Shown: piece after piece, positions 37,344 to 48,335 of the stretch
Numbering within the stretch: the first letter of the stretch is position 1
Layout of the letters: every line of letters starts with the position of its first letter
Source of the DNA: Macquaria australasica
Lineage: Eukaryota > Chordata > Actinopteri > Centrarchiformes > Percichthyidae
Assembly: GCA_005408345.1 (NCBI GenBank)
Contig: SEMN01000141.1
Location: forward strand, 992,001-1,056,000
DNA length: 64,000 bases
Reading direction: 5' to 3'
Translations under genes and position numbers: made by a program
Notes under the pieces: model-generated
Told to the model about the DNA's origin: nothing
Database searches by the model: none
Seen by the model: the letters and a program-made list of their open reading frames with translations, nothing else

Positions 37344-40300
37344 TATGTTCTTATTCAAACTAGAGTGCTTGAACTGACCTGACTGGTGTCATCGCTTCCC
37401 ATCTTCCTCTTGTTCCTCTTACTGAATGTCAGCCATGTTGGAGGTCAGTTCCTCCTTCAGCCAGTCCATGGTACGGCTCTGTACAGGAGACCTCAGTGCA
37501 GAACTTCTGGCCTGTCTGGGTGCTCAACCTCTGGACCCAATTTTAGCATCTGCATCTAAACATCCCCCTTCACCTTGTGTTCCCCCCAAAGGCATGAACG
37601 GTGAGTACCTTGTCTATCACTGAACTCAACTCTGACTCTATTTAAGACTTAATCTGTAGTAGTTTACTTTTTAAATGCCCTTTTCAAACCTAAAGTGAAT
37701 ATCCCGCAGTAATTAATTTTTCTCAGTCTGCTGTCTAGTTTCTGAACTGAAATTGCTTCCCAGTATTTTGTGACTCAAGCGTGATGCGGTGAATGCTTTG
37801 TTGTACAGAACTTTGAGAGTTACGAGTCATTTTGAATTCGAGACCGATGTTGACATTTTTCTCTGGACTGCTGTCTGGAGTAGGTATGAATAACTTGTTG
37901 AGATTGTGTACCCACACATCGGAAAATCCATCTTTGATGAATGAACGTATATGTCAGCATTTAAAGGTGTGAGCCCGACATATACCCTACATAACAAACT
38001 AGAGGCATGTATTGCCCTGAAAAATATGAGGCGGAATGAAAACTTTGGGATGCTATTCCAACAGTGACTTAAATACTGTGAAGACACCTGTATGGATCTT
38101 AAACTGGCAGTGTGTAATTATAATGCTCCATTGTATTCTCTTCTGCAGACCGTCTGTTTTATATTTACACCTCTGGTACCACGGGACTACCCAAGGCTGC
38201 CATTGTGGTACACAGTCGGTACGTTACTCACAAAAAAGCATCACTCTCACAAGTTGTTACAGTTGCTGCACAGCTAATGATCGATGTCTGATAATCTCTC
38301 CTTTGTTCCACCGACAGTTACTACAGAATCGCTGCTTTTGGGTATTTTGCCTTTCGCATGCGCTCTGATGACATCATCTATGACTGCCTGCCTCTCTATC
38401 ACTCAGCGGGTATGTAATGGTAGCCTCCAGCTCTTTATGAATACAGTTTTCCGCTTTAGGTTTGCATAACCAAAGTGTGAGCATTCTCTTCTTGCCAGGT
38501 AATATCATGGGAGTTGGTCAGTGTCTGATCCATGGCCTCACTGTGGTAGTGAAGAAGAAATTCTCTGCCAGCCGCTTCTGGGAAGATTGCATTAAGTACA
38601 AGTGCACTGTAAGAGCTTATGCTTGGAAAATGTTGAGAAGTGCCATATTTAATGAAATCGATAACTGTAAAACATTAATTTTGAACAAGTGCTGCCAAAA
38701 TAACAAGACTGATTTCCCGTCGTAGGTGGTGCAGTATATCGGGGAAATCTGCCGCTACCTCCTGTCGCAGCCAGTACGACCATCAGAAAAAGGCCACAAA
38801 GTTCGGCTGGCAGTGGGAAACGGGTTGCGCCCCAGTGTGTGGGAGGCCTTCACAGAACGTTTTGGGGTGGCGCAGATTGGCGAGTTCTATGGAGCAACTG
38901 AGTGCAACTGCAGCATTGCCAACATGGATGGCAAGGTCAGCAAATCACAGTGTTACTTGTGTCTTCACTGATAAAATGTGAATCGGATCCAACTTCAGCT
39001 AATTCTGTCCTCCCAGGTGGGAGCCTGTGGATTTAATAGTCGCATTCTCCCCAACGTGTACCCAATCCGTCTGGTGAGGGTGGACGAGGACAGCATGGAG
39101 CTAGTTCGTGACAGCCGGGGCCTCTGTGTGCCTTGCGGCCCTGGTAACTAATACTAAGACTACAATAATGACTTTGCTACATGTAGTATGTGATTGTTAA
39201 CTGTGTTGATCTTCTGAAAGCACTCCATTTGACTCCTCTGTGTCTTGCAGGGGAGCCAGGGCTCCTGGTGGGTCGTATCAACCAGCAGGACCCATTACGG
39301 CGTTTTGATGGCTATGCTAACCAGGACGCTACAAAGAAGAAGATAGCTCACAATGTCTTTAAGAAAAATGATTCTGCATATATATCAGGTTACCAATCTT
39401 TTTTCTTTTATTTCTCAAAATACATATTTAACTGCTGTTATGTTGCATCATAACACTCAACACAGCTTGCAGTGCTCTTTTTAAAAATGTGCAGTGAGTC
39501 TTTTAAGTGTTCAAGATATTTATAGCTCCTAAAGCTGAAAGTTGAAACCCTGATAAATAAAGGCAATGTCAGATTGCCAAGCTTGCTTTGTCAGTGCTTG
39601 GTACGGGTATGATTGTTTAGCCATACTTTGACTAGACATGGAAATTTTGACCCAAGGTTGGCAATTATTTTGCTTTCCATATGTCTACCCTAGGTGACGT
39701 GCTGGTGATGGATGACCTGGGCTACATGTACTTCCGTGATCGCGGCGGAGACACGTTCCGCTGGAGAGGAGAAAATGTCTCCACCACCGAGGTGGAGGGC
39801 ATACTCAGCAGTCTTCTGGGTCAGACTGATGTTGCTGTGTATGGCGTGGCAGTGGCAGGTCATGGTTAATTTTGTATACTTACTGCTTTCAGCATCACAT
39901 TAGGACCATAATTGTTGTTTCTCTTTAATGCATATGCTTTTGACTGTACTTACCACTTGACAAGCATTTATATCCATGTGTCATACCAGGTGTGGAAGGC
40001 AAGGCAGGCATGGCTGCCATTGCAGACACTACAGGGAGTTTTGACTGCAACAGTTTCTTGAAGGAAGTCCAGCGAGCTCTTCCTCCGTATGCTCGCCCCG
40101 TGTTCCTGCGAATCTCCCCACACGTAGACACCACAGGTGAACTGTCCTAATATCCCTCCTGAGTTCATAAAAATGTTAACCACCACTGATGATTTCATAT
40201 CAGTAAATCATCTGTTTTATATATCTCCACATTCCTGCATAGGTACATTTAAAATCCAGAAAACCAGGCTGCAGAGGGAGGGATACGACCCACGTCTCAC

Positions 40301-40400
40301 CGCTGACCAGATCTACTTTTTGAACACTAGAGCTGCGCGTTATGAGGCTGTAGATGAGGAGCTATACAATGCTATAGCGGAGGGAAGAATGTCTCTATGA
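36270..40400 (+). CDS. slc27a1: Long-chain fatty acid transport protein 1 (FATP1)
   Basis: Twelve coding exons splice in frame to 648 aa, close to mammalian FATP1 (646): 36270-36436, 36527-36921, 37433-37600, 38149-38218, 38318-38409, 38499-38608, 38726-38935, 39017-39143, 39251-39388, 39694-39858, 39990-40136, 40243-40400. The product imports long- and very-long-chain fatty acids and activates them as an ATP-dependent acyl-CoA synthetase at plasma or internal membranes. An N-terminal membrane segment (about 10-35) precedes the AMP-binding signature IYTSGTTGLPK (249-259). YGATECNCSIANMDGK and the FATP motif RGGDTFRWRGENVSTTEVE (509-527) follow. The wording matches FATP1 better than FATP4 through most of its length; the extreme C-terminus (AEGRMSL) differs. 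The start at 36270 directly follows a likely splice acceptor. An in-frame ATG at 36261 would lie in the intron. ATTAAA occurs at 40658 and 41264. Confidence 0.95.
37299..37338 (+). repeat. (TA)n microsatellite
   Basis: About 20 TA units inside the second coding intron of slc27a1. Confidence 0.95.
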
Positions 40401-41462
40401 CATGGAGGCCATAGCAAGGCAGTCATGGTGCCTCAGTTAAACAGATGCTGTAGAGAGAGGATATGCCTACGCTGGTTTGGGGATCAGTCAGTCTTGGTGC
40501 ACCACCTGCCTGGATTTTAGCCGTTCAGGGAACAGAGTTGAGAGGACTACTTACATAGGAAGAGTATTGTTACAGAGAATGTTTTAACACTGTATGAGTA
40601 ACATACCAGGACATAATGTGAGGCCATTTATTACCTTTTAATAACTTATTTTTAATTATTAAATGAACACTTCAAAAAGCAGTTGAGCATCACCGCACAT
40701 AGAGTGGATATCTCCCACAACCCATTTGAAATAGGATACATGTTACAGTAATGTGGTTTGGGGAGCAAGGGGGAGTATCAAGTCAAACTTTGTTACAGGG
40801 TATATACCCATTTATGAGATATGCTGCCAGAATAATTCTGTGTAGGTTTAAGCAATACTGTAGGTATGAAGCTATGGAGTTACTGCTGTGTGTTTGAATG
40901 AAGCTGAAAGACCAGACTTCAGCATGCAGTACATGTGGCTACTAGATCAAACACTAACCATAGTCTTTTTTTTAATGCAATGGAAAACTAATCTCACTTG
41001 TCATATTTGAACCTCTGAACAACAGTGGCACAGGTTTGCAAATACACAAAAGTTGTTACTCTGTGCCTTATATGAAGAAGATTGTGGAAATCACAATCGT
41101 GACTTTGTGTCATGCAAAGCTGAGTCACACAGTGACTGTACACCTCATGTAACAAATCTTATCAGTATAGTAATATATATATATATAGGTGTTAAAGATT
41201 GTGAAGCTATTTACAATTTCAGATCTCCCAGATTACTTTTTACTTTTTTTTGTTGTAACTCAAATTAAATATTTTAAAACGTGTCTGTGTTTGTTTCATC
41301 TCATTCATAAAACATTTTAGGGGTGCATTTTTGCTTTCTTGGAAATGTAGTGCTGTAATTCTCCACACTCATCTCTTGCACAAGAAAAAATGATCAAACC
41401 TTCACAAGCTTGAGCAGCCCTTAATTTAACAACAATGTTTGGCAATATGTCTCCAATGTGAA
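40401..41462. other. Convergent 3' UTRs of slc27a1 and the TRIM gene
   Basis: No coding sequence was found. The slc27a1 3' untranslated region occupies most of it, with ATTAAA at 40658-40663 and 41264-41269. The TRIM gene on the opposite strand ends at 41463, so the two genes are tail to tail and their transcripts may overlap. Confidence 0.5.
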
Positions 41463-44100
41463 TTAGTGGTCCGTTGACAAGGATATCCTGGTGGGTAGGA
41501 TTTTCAGTGGATGCTCTTTGCAGGCAGTGCAAAAATAGGGAAAGGCTCTGGGTGTGATGATATCTGTGAAGGTGTAGAGAGGTGTTCTCTCTCCAGGGTC
41601 GTAAAACGTCACCTTGCCTCGGTCCATGTCTAAAACTATTCTTATTGCTTCTGGCTTCTTAGTCATGTTCAGCGGCTCCCATGGTGCTGTGCAGGCCTTA
41701 TGCTCTCCATTGCGAAACCGTATAGTCCAGAATCCCTCTGCTGGTGTCAGCACATGCTTGCCCTTCCTGTTGATGGACTCGCTGGCTACTCCCACCACCC
41801 AGTAGGTGTTGTCCTTCACCTCCACATCCCAGCTGTGGCGTCCAGAGCAATAGCCCTCAGCAGCCAGCATCTCAGCACTGATGTCAAAGCGTTCTGGGTT
41901 GTCCGGCAGCTTGAAAATCTGGGTACAGTTCTGCACAACAGTGAGATCCTCTGAGAGGATGAAGCAGCTAGCTGCTGTGTTGGGATCCAGAACCACAGGA
42001 TCTTGAGAGAAAAAACAAGGTAGAAGTTACTAATGTGGAAGGAAAAGAGCTGATCAATAAAACGTGACAAGTTGCTTTTTGAGAAACTCACTATATTTTA
42101 CTATACTCTTCATCTTCTCCCACACTTCATATTTCAGAGAGCCCAAGTGCTTGGCCACATCAATCAGAGCGCCAGAAATCATCTGTGGATCAAGGGAAGT
42201 CCTCCAGGTTCTGAAAAAAAAATTTCAGCAGTTAATTGAGAATTGTGATAATTGTATATTATCCTAAAATAAGCTTAACTGGATCCTAGATGTGGCAATA
42301 ACACTCACCTTCTTATTGTTTCCTTGTAATTCTGAAAACAAAATTGAAGTGCACATGAATGTAAGACCATTTCTGATAACGATTTGTTATTCGAATTGTC
42401 TGAAGCAAGTCTTATCTACCTTAAGAAATGGGATAGCTGGGGATTGCATGTCCTGTTCCACTAATCTGATGGTGTTGGACAGAGATGTGATTTCATTGCT
42501 CATCTCCTCAATCCTCTGATTAATCATCAGATTCTTCTGGTCCTCATCGGCCTTCAAAGCAGAAAGTCTGGCAGCCTCCTGCTCTTTAAGGAAATGATGA
42601 AGGGCCTCAAATTCCTCTTTGATCTGCGTTTCAGTATGTTCAGCTTGGTTCTGGAAAGAGACATGATTGATGGGTAATCATTGCCTCCACACCTTTGCTC
42701 TCTAGTATGTTCAAGGTAACATGATGTATTGATGGAACTGACAGTACCATGACATGTTCTGCCATTTCTTCACAGGTCATTTTTGCCTTCTTGTACAGCT
42801 GCAACTTCTCTTTCAAAGGCAGCAGCGCACTCTTCAGTTCCTCCTATAAAGTCAGTGACAAGGCATCAACACTTAAAAACAGGGTCAGTCTGGCAGATGG
42901 CCAAGCTGTCAGCACAACATGGGGCTTTCAGCTGCCACATACTCTTCCATGGCAGCATTCTCTGTAAATGCAAAGCTGCACAATAAAGGGACAAATCTAT
43001 GGGAAATGATCTAATGCCCTGATAACTTAAGCAAAGTTGACCTCATGCCACATAGAATCAAGACAGGGACACAATATGGCAACCAATAGATTCATTTCAC
43101 ATTAGTACTCAAGGTTTCCCGTTGTTGATGAAGGCAGAGGAGGGCAGGAGTAGAATTAATGTAGTGTCGCAGAAACCTTGTGGGAGTCAAGTTTCAGTCC
43201 TCTCAGGACCCCAGCGGCAACAGCAAACCAAAAATATGAATCTATTATTAGAATGTTAATGAACTCAGCCAAACACCTTCACGCATATCAGGCTTAGCGA
43301 AGCACAAAGGTAGTAAGAAAATAGAAATCAAAACTGGTGAAAAACACAATAAACAATGTGTTTCATTTGTAAATTTGCAAAAACTTATCATTTATGATTG
43401 TCAAATTAAGTGAATCATCTTCCCATTTTAATTGTGAAGGCTCAGACACACTATTGTTGACCTTAGGTACTATATAAAGACATACATCAAATTCAGCATT
43501 CAAACAATGTGACAGATATTTCAATAGACATCATCATTCATTCCAGCTCCAATAATCAGCAGGAAAACAGAGAAAAAGGTTTTTGGTAATGCAAGATTTC
43601 CAAAGCAGGTGATGCTGAAGATATGCAGCTCAAACAATGAAAATGTGCTACCAATGTGAAACACTGGGTGACCAACCCTGTAACTTTAACTTGCCTACCT
43701 TACAGTCATGAGCTCCTTCCCCAATGGGATAGAGCCTGTGCCCAGTGTGTGCAGCTGCTTTCCCACACACACCACAGATTGGTTCCAAGTCCTCCAAACA
43801 AAACAGTGTGAGTTTTTCTCCATGCTCTTTACAAGCCTCTGGGTCATTCTTACTTCTGTCCAGCTTGAAGGATTCACAGGACTTCTCCAGCACAGAGCTC
43901 ACCACTATTTGATCCATGGAGGAACGGCGCCAGCACAGAGGGCAGTAGTGTGAATCCCCACTGCCTTGTGTCTCCCAGCTGTCTTTTAGACAGGCTTTAC
44001 AGAATCTGTGTCTGCAAGTGAGCACCACAGGCTGACTGAGAATATGTCCACAAATTGGACAGGAAAGGTCATCCTCAAGATGAGCGCGTCTGGTGGCCAT
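41463..44100 (-). CDS. TRIM family E3 ubiquitin ligase (RING, B-box, coiled coil, PRY-SPRY)
   Basis: Six minus-strand exons give 469 aa: 44100-43699, 42843-42748, 42650-42420, 42331-42309, 42210-42092, 42001-41463. The sizes (402, 96, 231, 23, 119, 539) follow the standard TRIM/B30.2 layout. The C3HC4 RING has visible ligands Cys14, Cys17, Cys29, His31, Cys34, Cys37, Cys53, Cys56. A B-box 2 starts at CKEHGEKLTLFC and ends near residue 125. The coiled coil covers about 135-245. The PRY-SPRY (about 290-469) has the landmarks LDPNTAA, HSWDVEVKDNTYWVVG and LDMDRGKVTFYDP. It should ligate ubiquitin, with the SPRY choosing the target. The protein resembles the fish zinc-binding protein A33 / TRIM35 / nuclear factor 7 group, but that group is so expanded that no orthologue is named. 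A second candidate first exon lies upstream at 46141-46479. Confidence 0.9.
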
Positions 44101-46140
44101 TCTTCTTCACAGGGCTTTGATGATGAGGCAGGATCCGAGGCCCCTCCCACGTCTCTGGAAGACTACCTCATCTTAACCTCAGAAATAAGTGTTAATACCT
44201 CAGCTCTCAAAGGCATATCCCATGTTGTACTGTGTTGTGCTGAGCATGCACATTGCACGTTCTCAAATAAACACCACGCCTCAGAATAAAACGAACTGGT
44301 TTTACATTTAAGATACTGTATCTGTGTAGATCAGAACAATTAGTAGCCTGAATAACCCAAGGATGACAGAAGAGAGTATGGTGATGATGGAACATTTGCA
44401 CTCAAGATGGTCTTTTCATTGCAGTTATGCTATGATCACCTCTTAGTTAGTTATTTGAGAAGTCTGTTGAAACAACCTGTCACAGTGTAATGAGCAAGTT
44501 TACAGAGAAACAATGTCCAAAATAAGACTCAGGGAGAGGATTTAAATAGACTGAAGTCAGTTATGTGGGTAAAGAAATATCTTCCCGCTGACCATTGGAA
44601 CAGCTTTTTCCACAGTCAAGTTTAGCTTTGGGCAACAGCTTTTTAAGAATTGATACTTGGTTATTTTTAAAATATCATAGAGTCAAATCTCCCTTCTGGT
44701 ATAAAACACAAAACAGTTAATAGTTTAGTTTAGTTTTAGTTTTTAAGAGCAAATAGAGGGTATTTCAAAGCAAGGTCTGCACACAGTAGCATGGTTGTCT
44801 TGAAGGTTAATTTGTTAAATTTCCAAACTATTTCACAGTGAACTGACCTTGTTTGTACTGTAATCCAGTATTTTGTTATGGGAGTTAGTTTACTAGAATC
44901 AATGCTGCACCAAAAATAGGGCAGGAGTGTGTAGATAGAGACAGAAAAGGAATATGATCCTGCCACTAGAAAACACTATGTAGCCCAGTGCTGCTTCACA
45001 TCTCACATATGCTATGTTAGGATTCACAGTCAGCTTTAAACCATGCAGGTAGGAGAGTTATTTAGAGTGTGTACTATATCTGTAGCAAGTGAGTTGATAG
45101 TTAATGGATACATACATTAGCTACTCTAGGCTTTATGACATCAATTTAGATATTATTGTGCTAGAATAATAAACTCAGGTATATTTGTATTTGTATTTCT
45201 AAAAGCCTTCTGATATCACTGAATAACTATGTCAACATTACAGAAATTACAGCTGAAGAGTATAATAAGAGTAGTTTGATCTTGAATGTATTCTGTGTAG
45301 TATTATTTTCACTCACCCACCCTGAGCAATCCCTGACCAAATAAGTGACAGTCTTGTTGGATGCCAAAGTGAAAATTTGATTTGTGTCCCTGCCACTGCC
45401 AGAGCAGCAGTTCAGAGCCATTGATAGTAACAGTCAACAGACGCACTCACTACGACCATGCCAGATTAGTAGTGGTTCAATACTAATGCATGCGGTCACT
45501 GGGCAGTTTTATGTGTTTTAAATATTTCATAACAATTTTTTATAATGTTATTTAAAGTTATGGTCAAAAAGCTGTTCTGGTTAAAGTAGAATTAAACCAA
45601 ATTTAATAGCTGTTTTAATTTGGTAAAATGTTTCAGCAAATTACTCATTTGTTGAACTACAGTTTATTAACCTGAAAATAGTTTCTGGTTGAGATGAAAT
45701 TAATTGGGAAAAGACAGATGGATTGCTTTGCAGTGTGGGTTTACATGTTTAAACACATTTGTGTGTGTGTGTATGCGTGCAGGCATCTCATACAGAGGCA
45801 AAGAGAAATAATGAGGCCGAAAGTCATTTTACTACAGTGCACAGCCTTCTATGACATGCTTTTCATTGCATGATTGTACAGGTTTCTAATGGCTTAGAAT
45901 AATAGTATAGTAGTATGTATAATAGTTTTATCCAAAGATCGTACTTCATGTTGAAGTATAACCTACACTCTTGACCTACAGATACATTAAGCATATCCCT
46001 CCCTAATATGTGGACTGACATTTCCTGACATTTTTTCTGATACTTCTGTGGGGTTACTACACCTGTAAAGATCTACGTTATCAAATTTATGCTCAACACT
46101 TTTTAATAGAAAGAACAGAAATATTTTTTATTCAGCCTAC
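44101..46140. other. Spacer between the TRIM gene and the upstream RING exon
   Basis: Contains the promoter region of the TRIM gene. I looked on the minus strand for coiled-coil or SPRY exons that could complete the upstream RING exon and saw none. No other coding sequence was recognised. Confidence 0.5.
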
Positions 46141-46479
46141 CTTATAATCCTTGAATGCCTCCTTTATGGGATACACTCTGTGATTCATATGCAGGCCTGA
46201 TCTGTGGCACACTGAGCAGACAGGTTCCAGATCAGCCACACAGAGCAGAAACAGTCTCACTCCATGTGCTTCACATGATTTATGTGGAAGTCCAAGGCTC
46301 TCTTTAAAGCAGAGAGGACACTCTTTAGTACCATGTTGAGTCCAGAACTGCTCCAAACAAGAGTTACAAAAGCTAAGATCACAACCGATGCAGCAGAGGA
46401 CCACTGAGGCCAGGAAGATTTCCCCACATACAGCGCAGCAAGACTCGTCCACACCCTGGCATGAGATGTCAACCTCCAT
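46141..46479 (-). CDS. RING/B-box exon: alternative first exon or truncated TRIM copy
   Basis: A minus-strand ATG at 46479 opens 113 codons ending at a phase-0 donor (AAG/GTAGGC), the same phase and the same six donor bases as the first exon of the complete TRIM gene downstream. The peptide has a RING-like CAVCGEIF...CPLC region and an intact B-box 2 (CEAHGVRLFLLC...CSVC...H..H). The RING is degenerate. The spacing CDLSFCNSC matches CRHRFCKAC of the neighbour, but the zinc-ligand His is Leu, and three extra residues precede it. It could splice over the neighbouring first exon into the shared coiled-coil and SPRY exons, giving a RING-altered isoform. Alternatively it is what remains of a tandem duplicate, as no later exons of its own were found. 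The open frame argues for some retained function. Confidence 0.6.
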
Positions 46480-48335
46480 CTGGGAAATTTAAGGCAGCAC
46501 TGATGTGTCGCTACCAGGCAGTGAGACCTATATTCCCTACGCATGTACAATATGTACCATGTATGTTTAACTGCATGCAGTCCTGCAGCAGGGGAGAGAA
46601 GAGAGAGACCCAGCTCCTCTAGTTTCACCATAAATAACGTGCACATTAAAGACAGGTCAGGTCAAAACAGCTCAGTTTCAAACCTAATAATAAATACAAA
46701 ACTGGAGAGGACACATAAAAATTCAGTGAAACCTTCACCTTGGCCAAGTACGGTGGAAGTAATTTTATAATGAGCTACTGTGAATTTGAGCAATGGACTC
46801 TATAGCACTCGTTTATTGACATCAAGGCAGGTAATATTGTATTTTTTTGTTTAAAATTGAGTTTAAATCCTTTTTAAGCCTTGTTGTCCTTAAACAGGGA
46901 AAGTGCAGTTTTCAATGACTACTACAATTTTTGGGATAAAAATATATTGAAGTCTAAAATACAATTGCTTTTAATTACACATTTATGTAATTGTCAGTAC
47001 AGTTAAAATGTGGTATGGTCTTAAGAAGCATTTAAACAGATAAAGGGCTCCTTTTTACTATTCAATAAAAATCACAAGCCATATTCTAGAGAACATCCTC
47101 TTAAATGCTATTTATTGTTACTATTAATTTGCTTCAATAGAGCTCATGATCACAATAGAAATCTGTAGGTAAAGTTAACAGAATGCATTTACACAATTTA
47201 AAGAAGTCAAACTGATTTAATAATGGGCATTTGGAGCTTCATGTATAATTAGCCTAATTATAATAATAAATCCAGAGGTAAATATTGACTAGACCACTTC
47301 CAAAAGGCTGCAAGTTATGGATGTAACACAGACAGGAACAGGTCATTAGTAGTAGCACTAATGTGTCTGCTGCTTTCTTCTCCTCCTCCCCTCACACACA
47401 CCTTTAACCAGTATTTCTAATGGCACAGGTTTTGTTTAATATATGGATATGGAAAATAGTATGTTTTTAATCACATGGTCCACTTTATTGATTTTCATAT
47501 AGAAATGACAAAAGTGTGAATCTTTTTAAGAATGCAAGCCAAACAGACACTGTACAAAGAGAAATACATATCAGCTGAGGAATATATAAGAAGAAAATGG
47601 AATTAAAAGCTGGAAGTGTGTAAGTAAAGTTTCTGATCAGCTGCACTAACAAATAAATGGCAGGAGGTGTAACAACATGGGCCTAGTCAGAATTTATGTC
47701 ATTTATGTCATCCATGGCTTCCAAAGTTTAAAATCTCAGTTGAGCTGGGTCAATACTCTACACGTGAGATTACTTTTCTGGCTGACAAGAGATTAAGGCA
47801 ACCCTGAACTCTATTCATACTGCTCAACAGGATACACCATGACAATACTGTGGTTCACAGGGACATTAAATGACAATGAAAAGTGTGCTACTTAACACTG
47901 AAATCCATATCAGGACATTACATTTAGCTGGAGAAAATCTCAGCTGCTGACACGGTATGATGGAAACTCAGGATATGGCCTAATTATCACCACCACAATT
48001 TATGATTTATTAGATTTTATGTACATTCTTCGAATCGTCACAGAAATGTCAACAGTCTGTTTAAAATGTTTTGTGTCACATTCTCCTCATTATTTGCAAA
48101 GAAATTTACAAACATATCAGTTGCTTGTTGACTATATATACTCAGTGCTTCTCTGATAAGACAGTTTTTAATCATACTTAATACCTTTTGGCTTCAGTAG
48201 CATCTTAATAATCTTTTCCAGAAGAACTAATATATATATATATATATATATATATTGTCCTTAGCATTTTTCTTTCACCTTTCACCATTTTCCTCGCTGT
48301 CCTCAGGGGCCAGAGGTCACTATGGCACAATGACT
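46480..48335. other. Intergenic region and probable vac14 3' UTR
   Basis: AT-rich with no gene seen. On the minus strand the vac14 3' untranslated region should run from 48335 to about 48000, where AATAAA (plus-strand TTTATT at 48006-48011) occurs. A TA microsatellite lies within it. Confidence 0.45.
48230..48255 (+). repeat. (TA)n microsatellite
   Basis: About 13 TA units, located 80 bases beyond the vac14 stop codon on the 3' UTR side. Confidence 0.95.
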
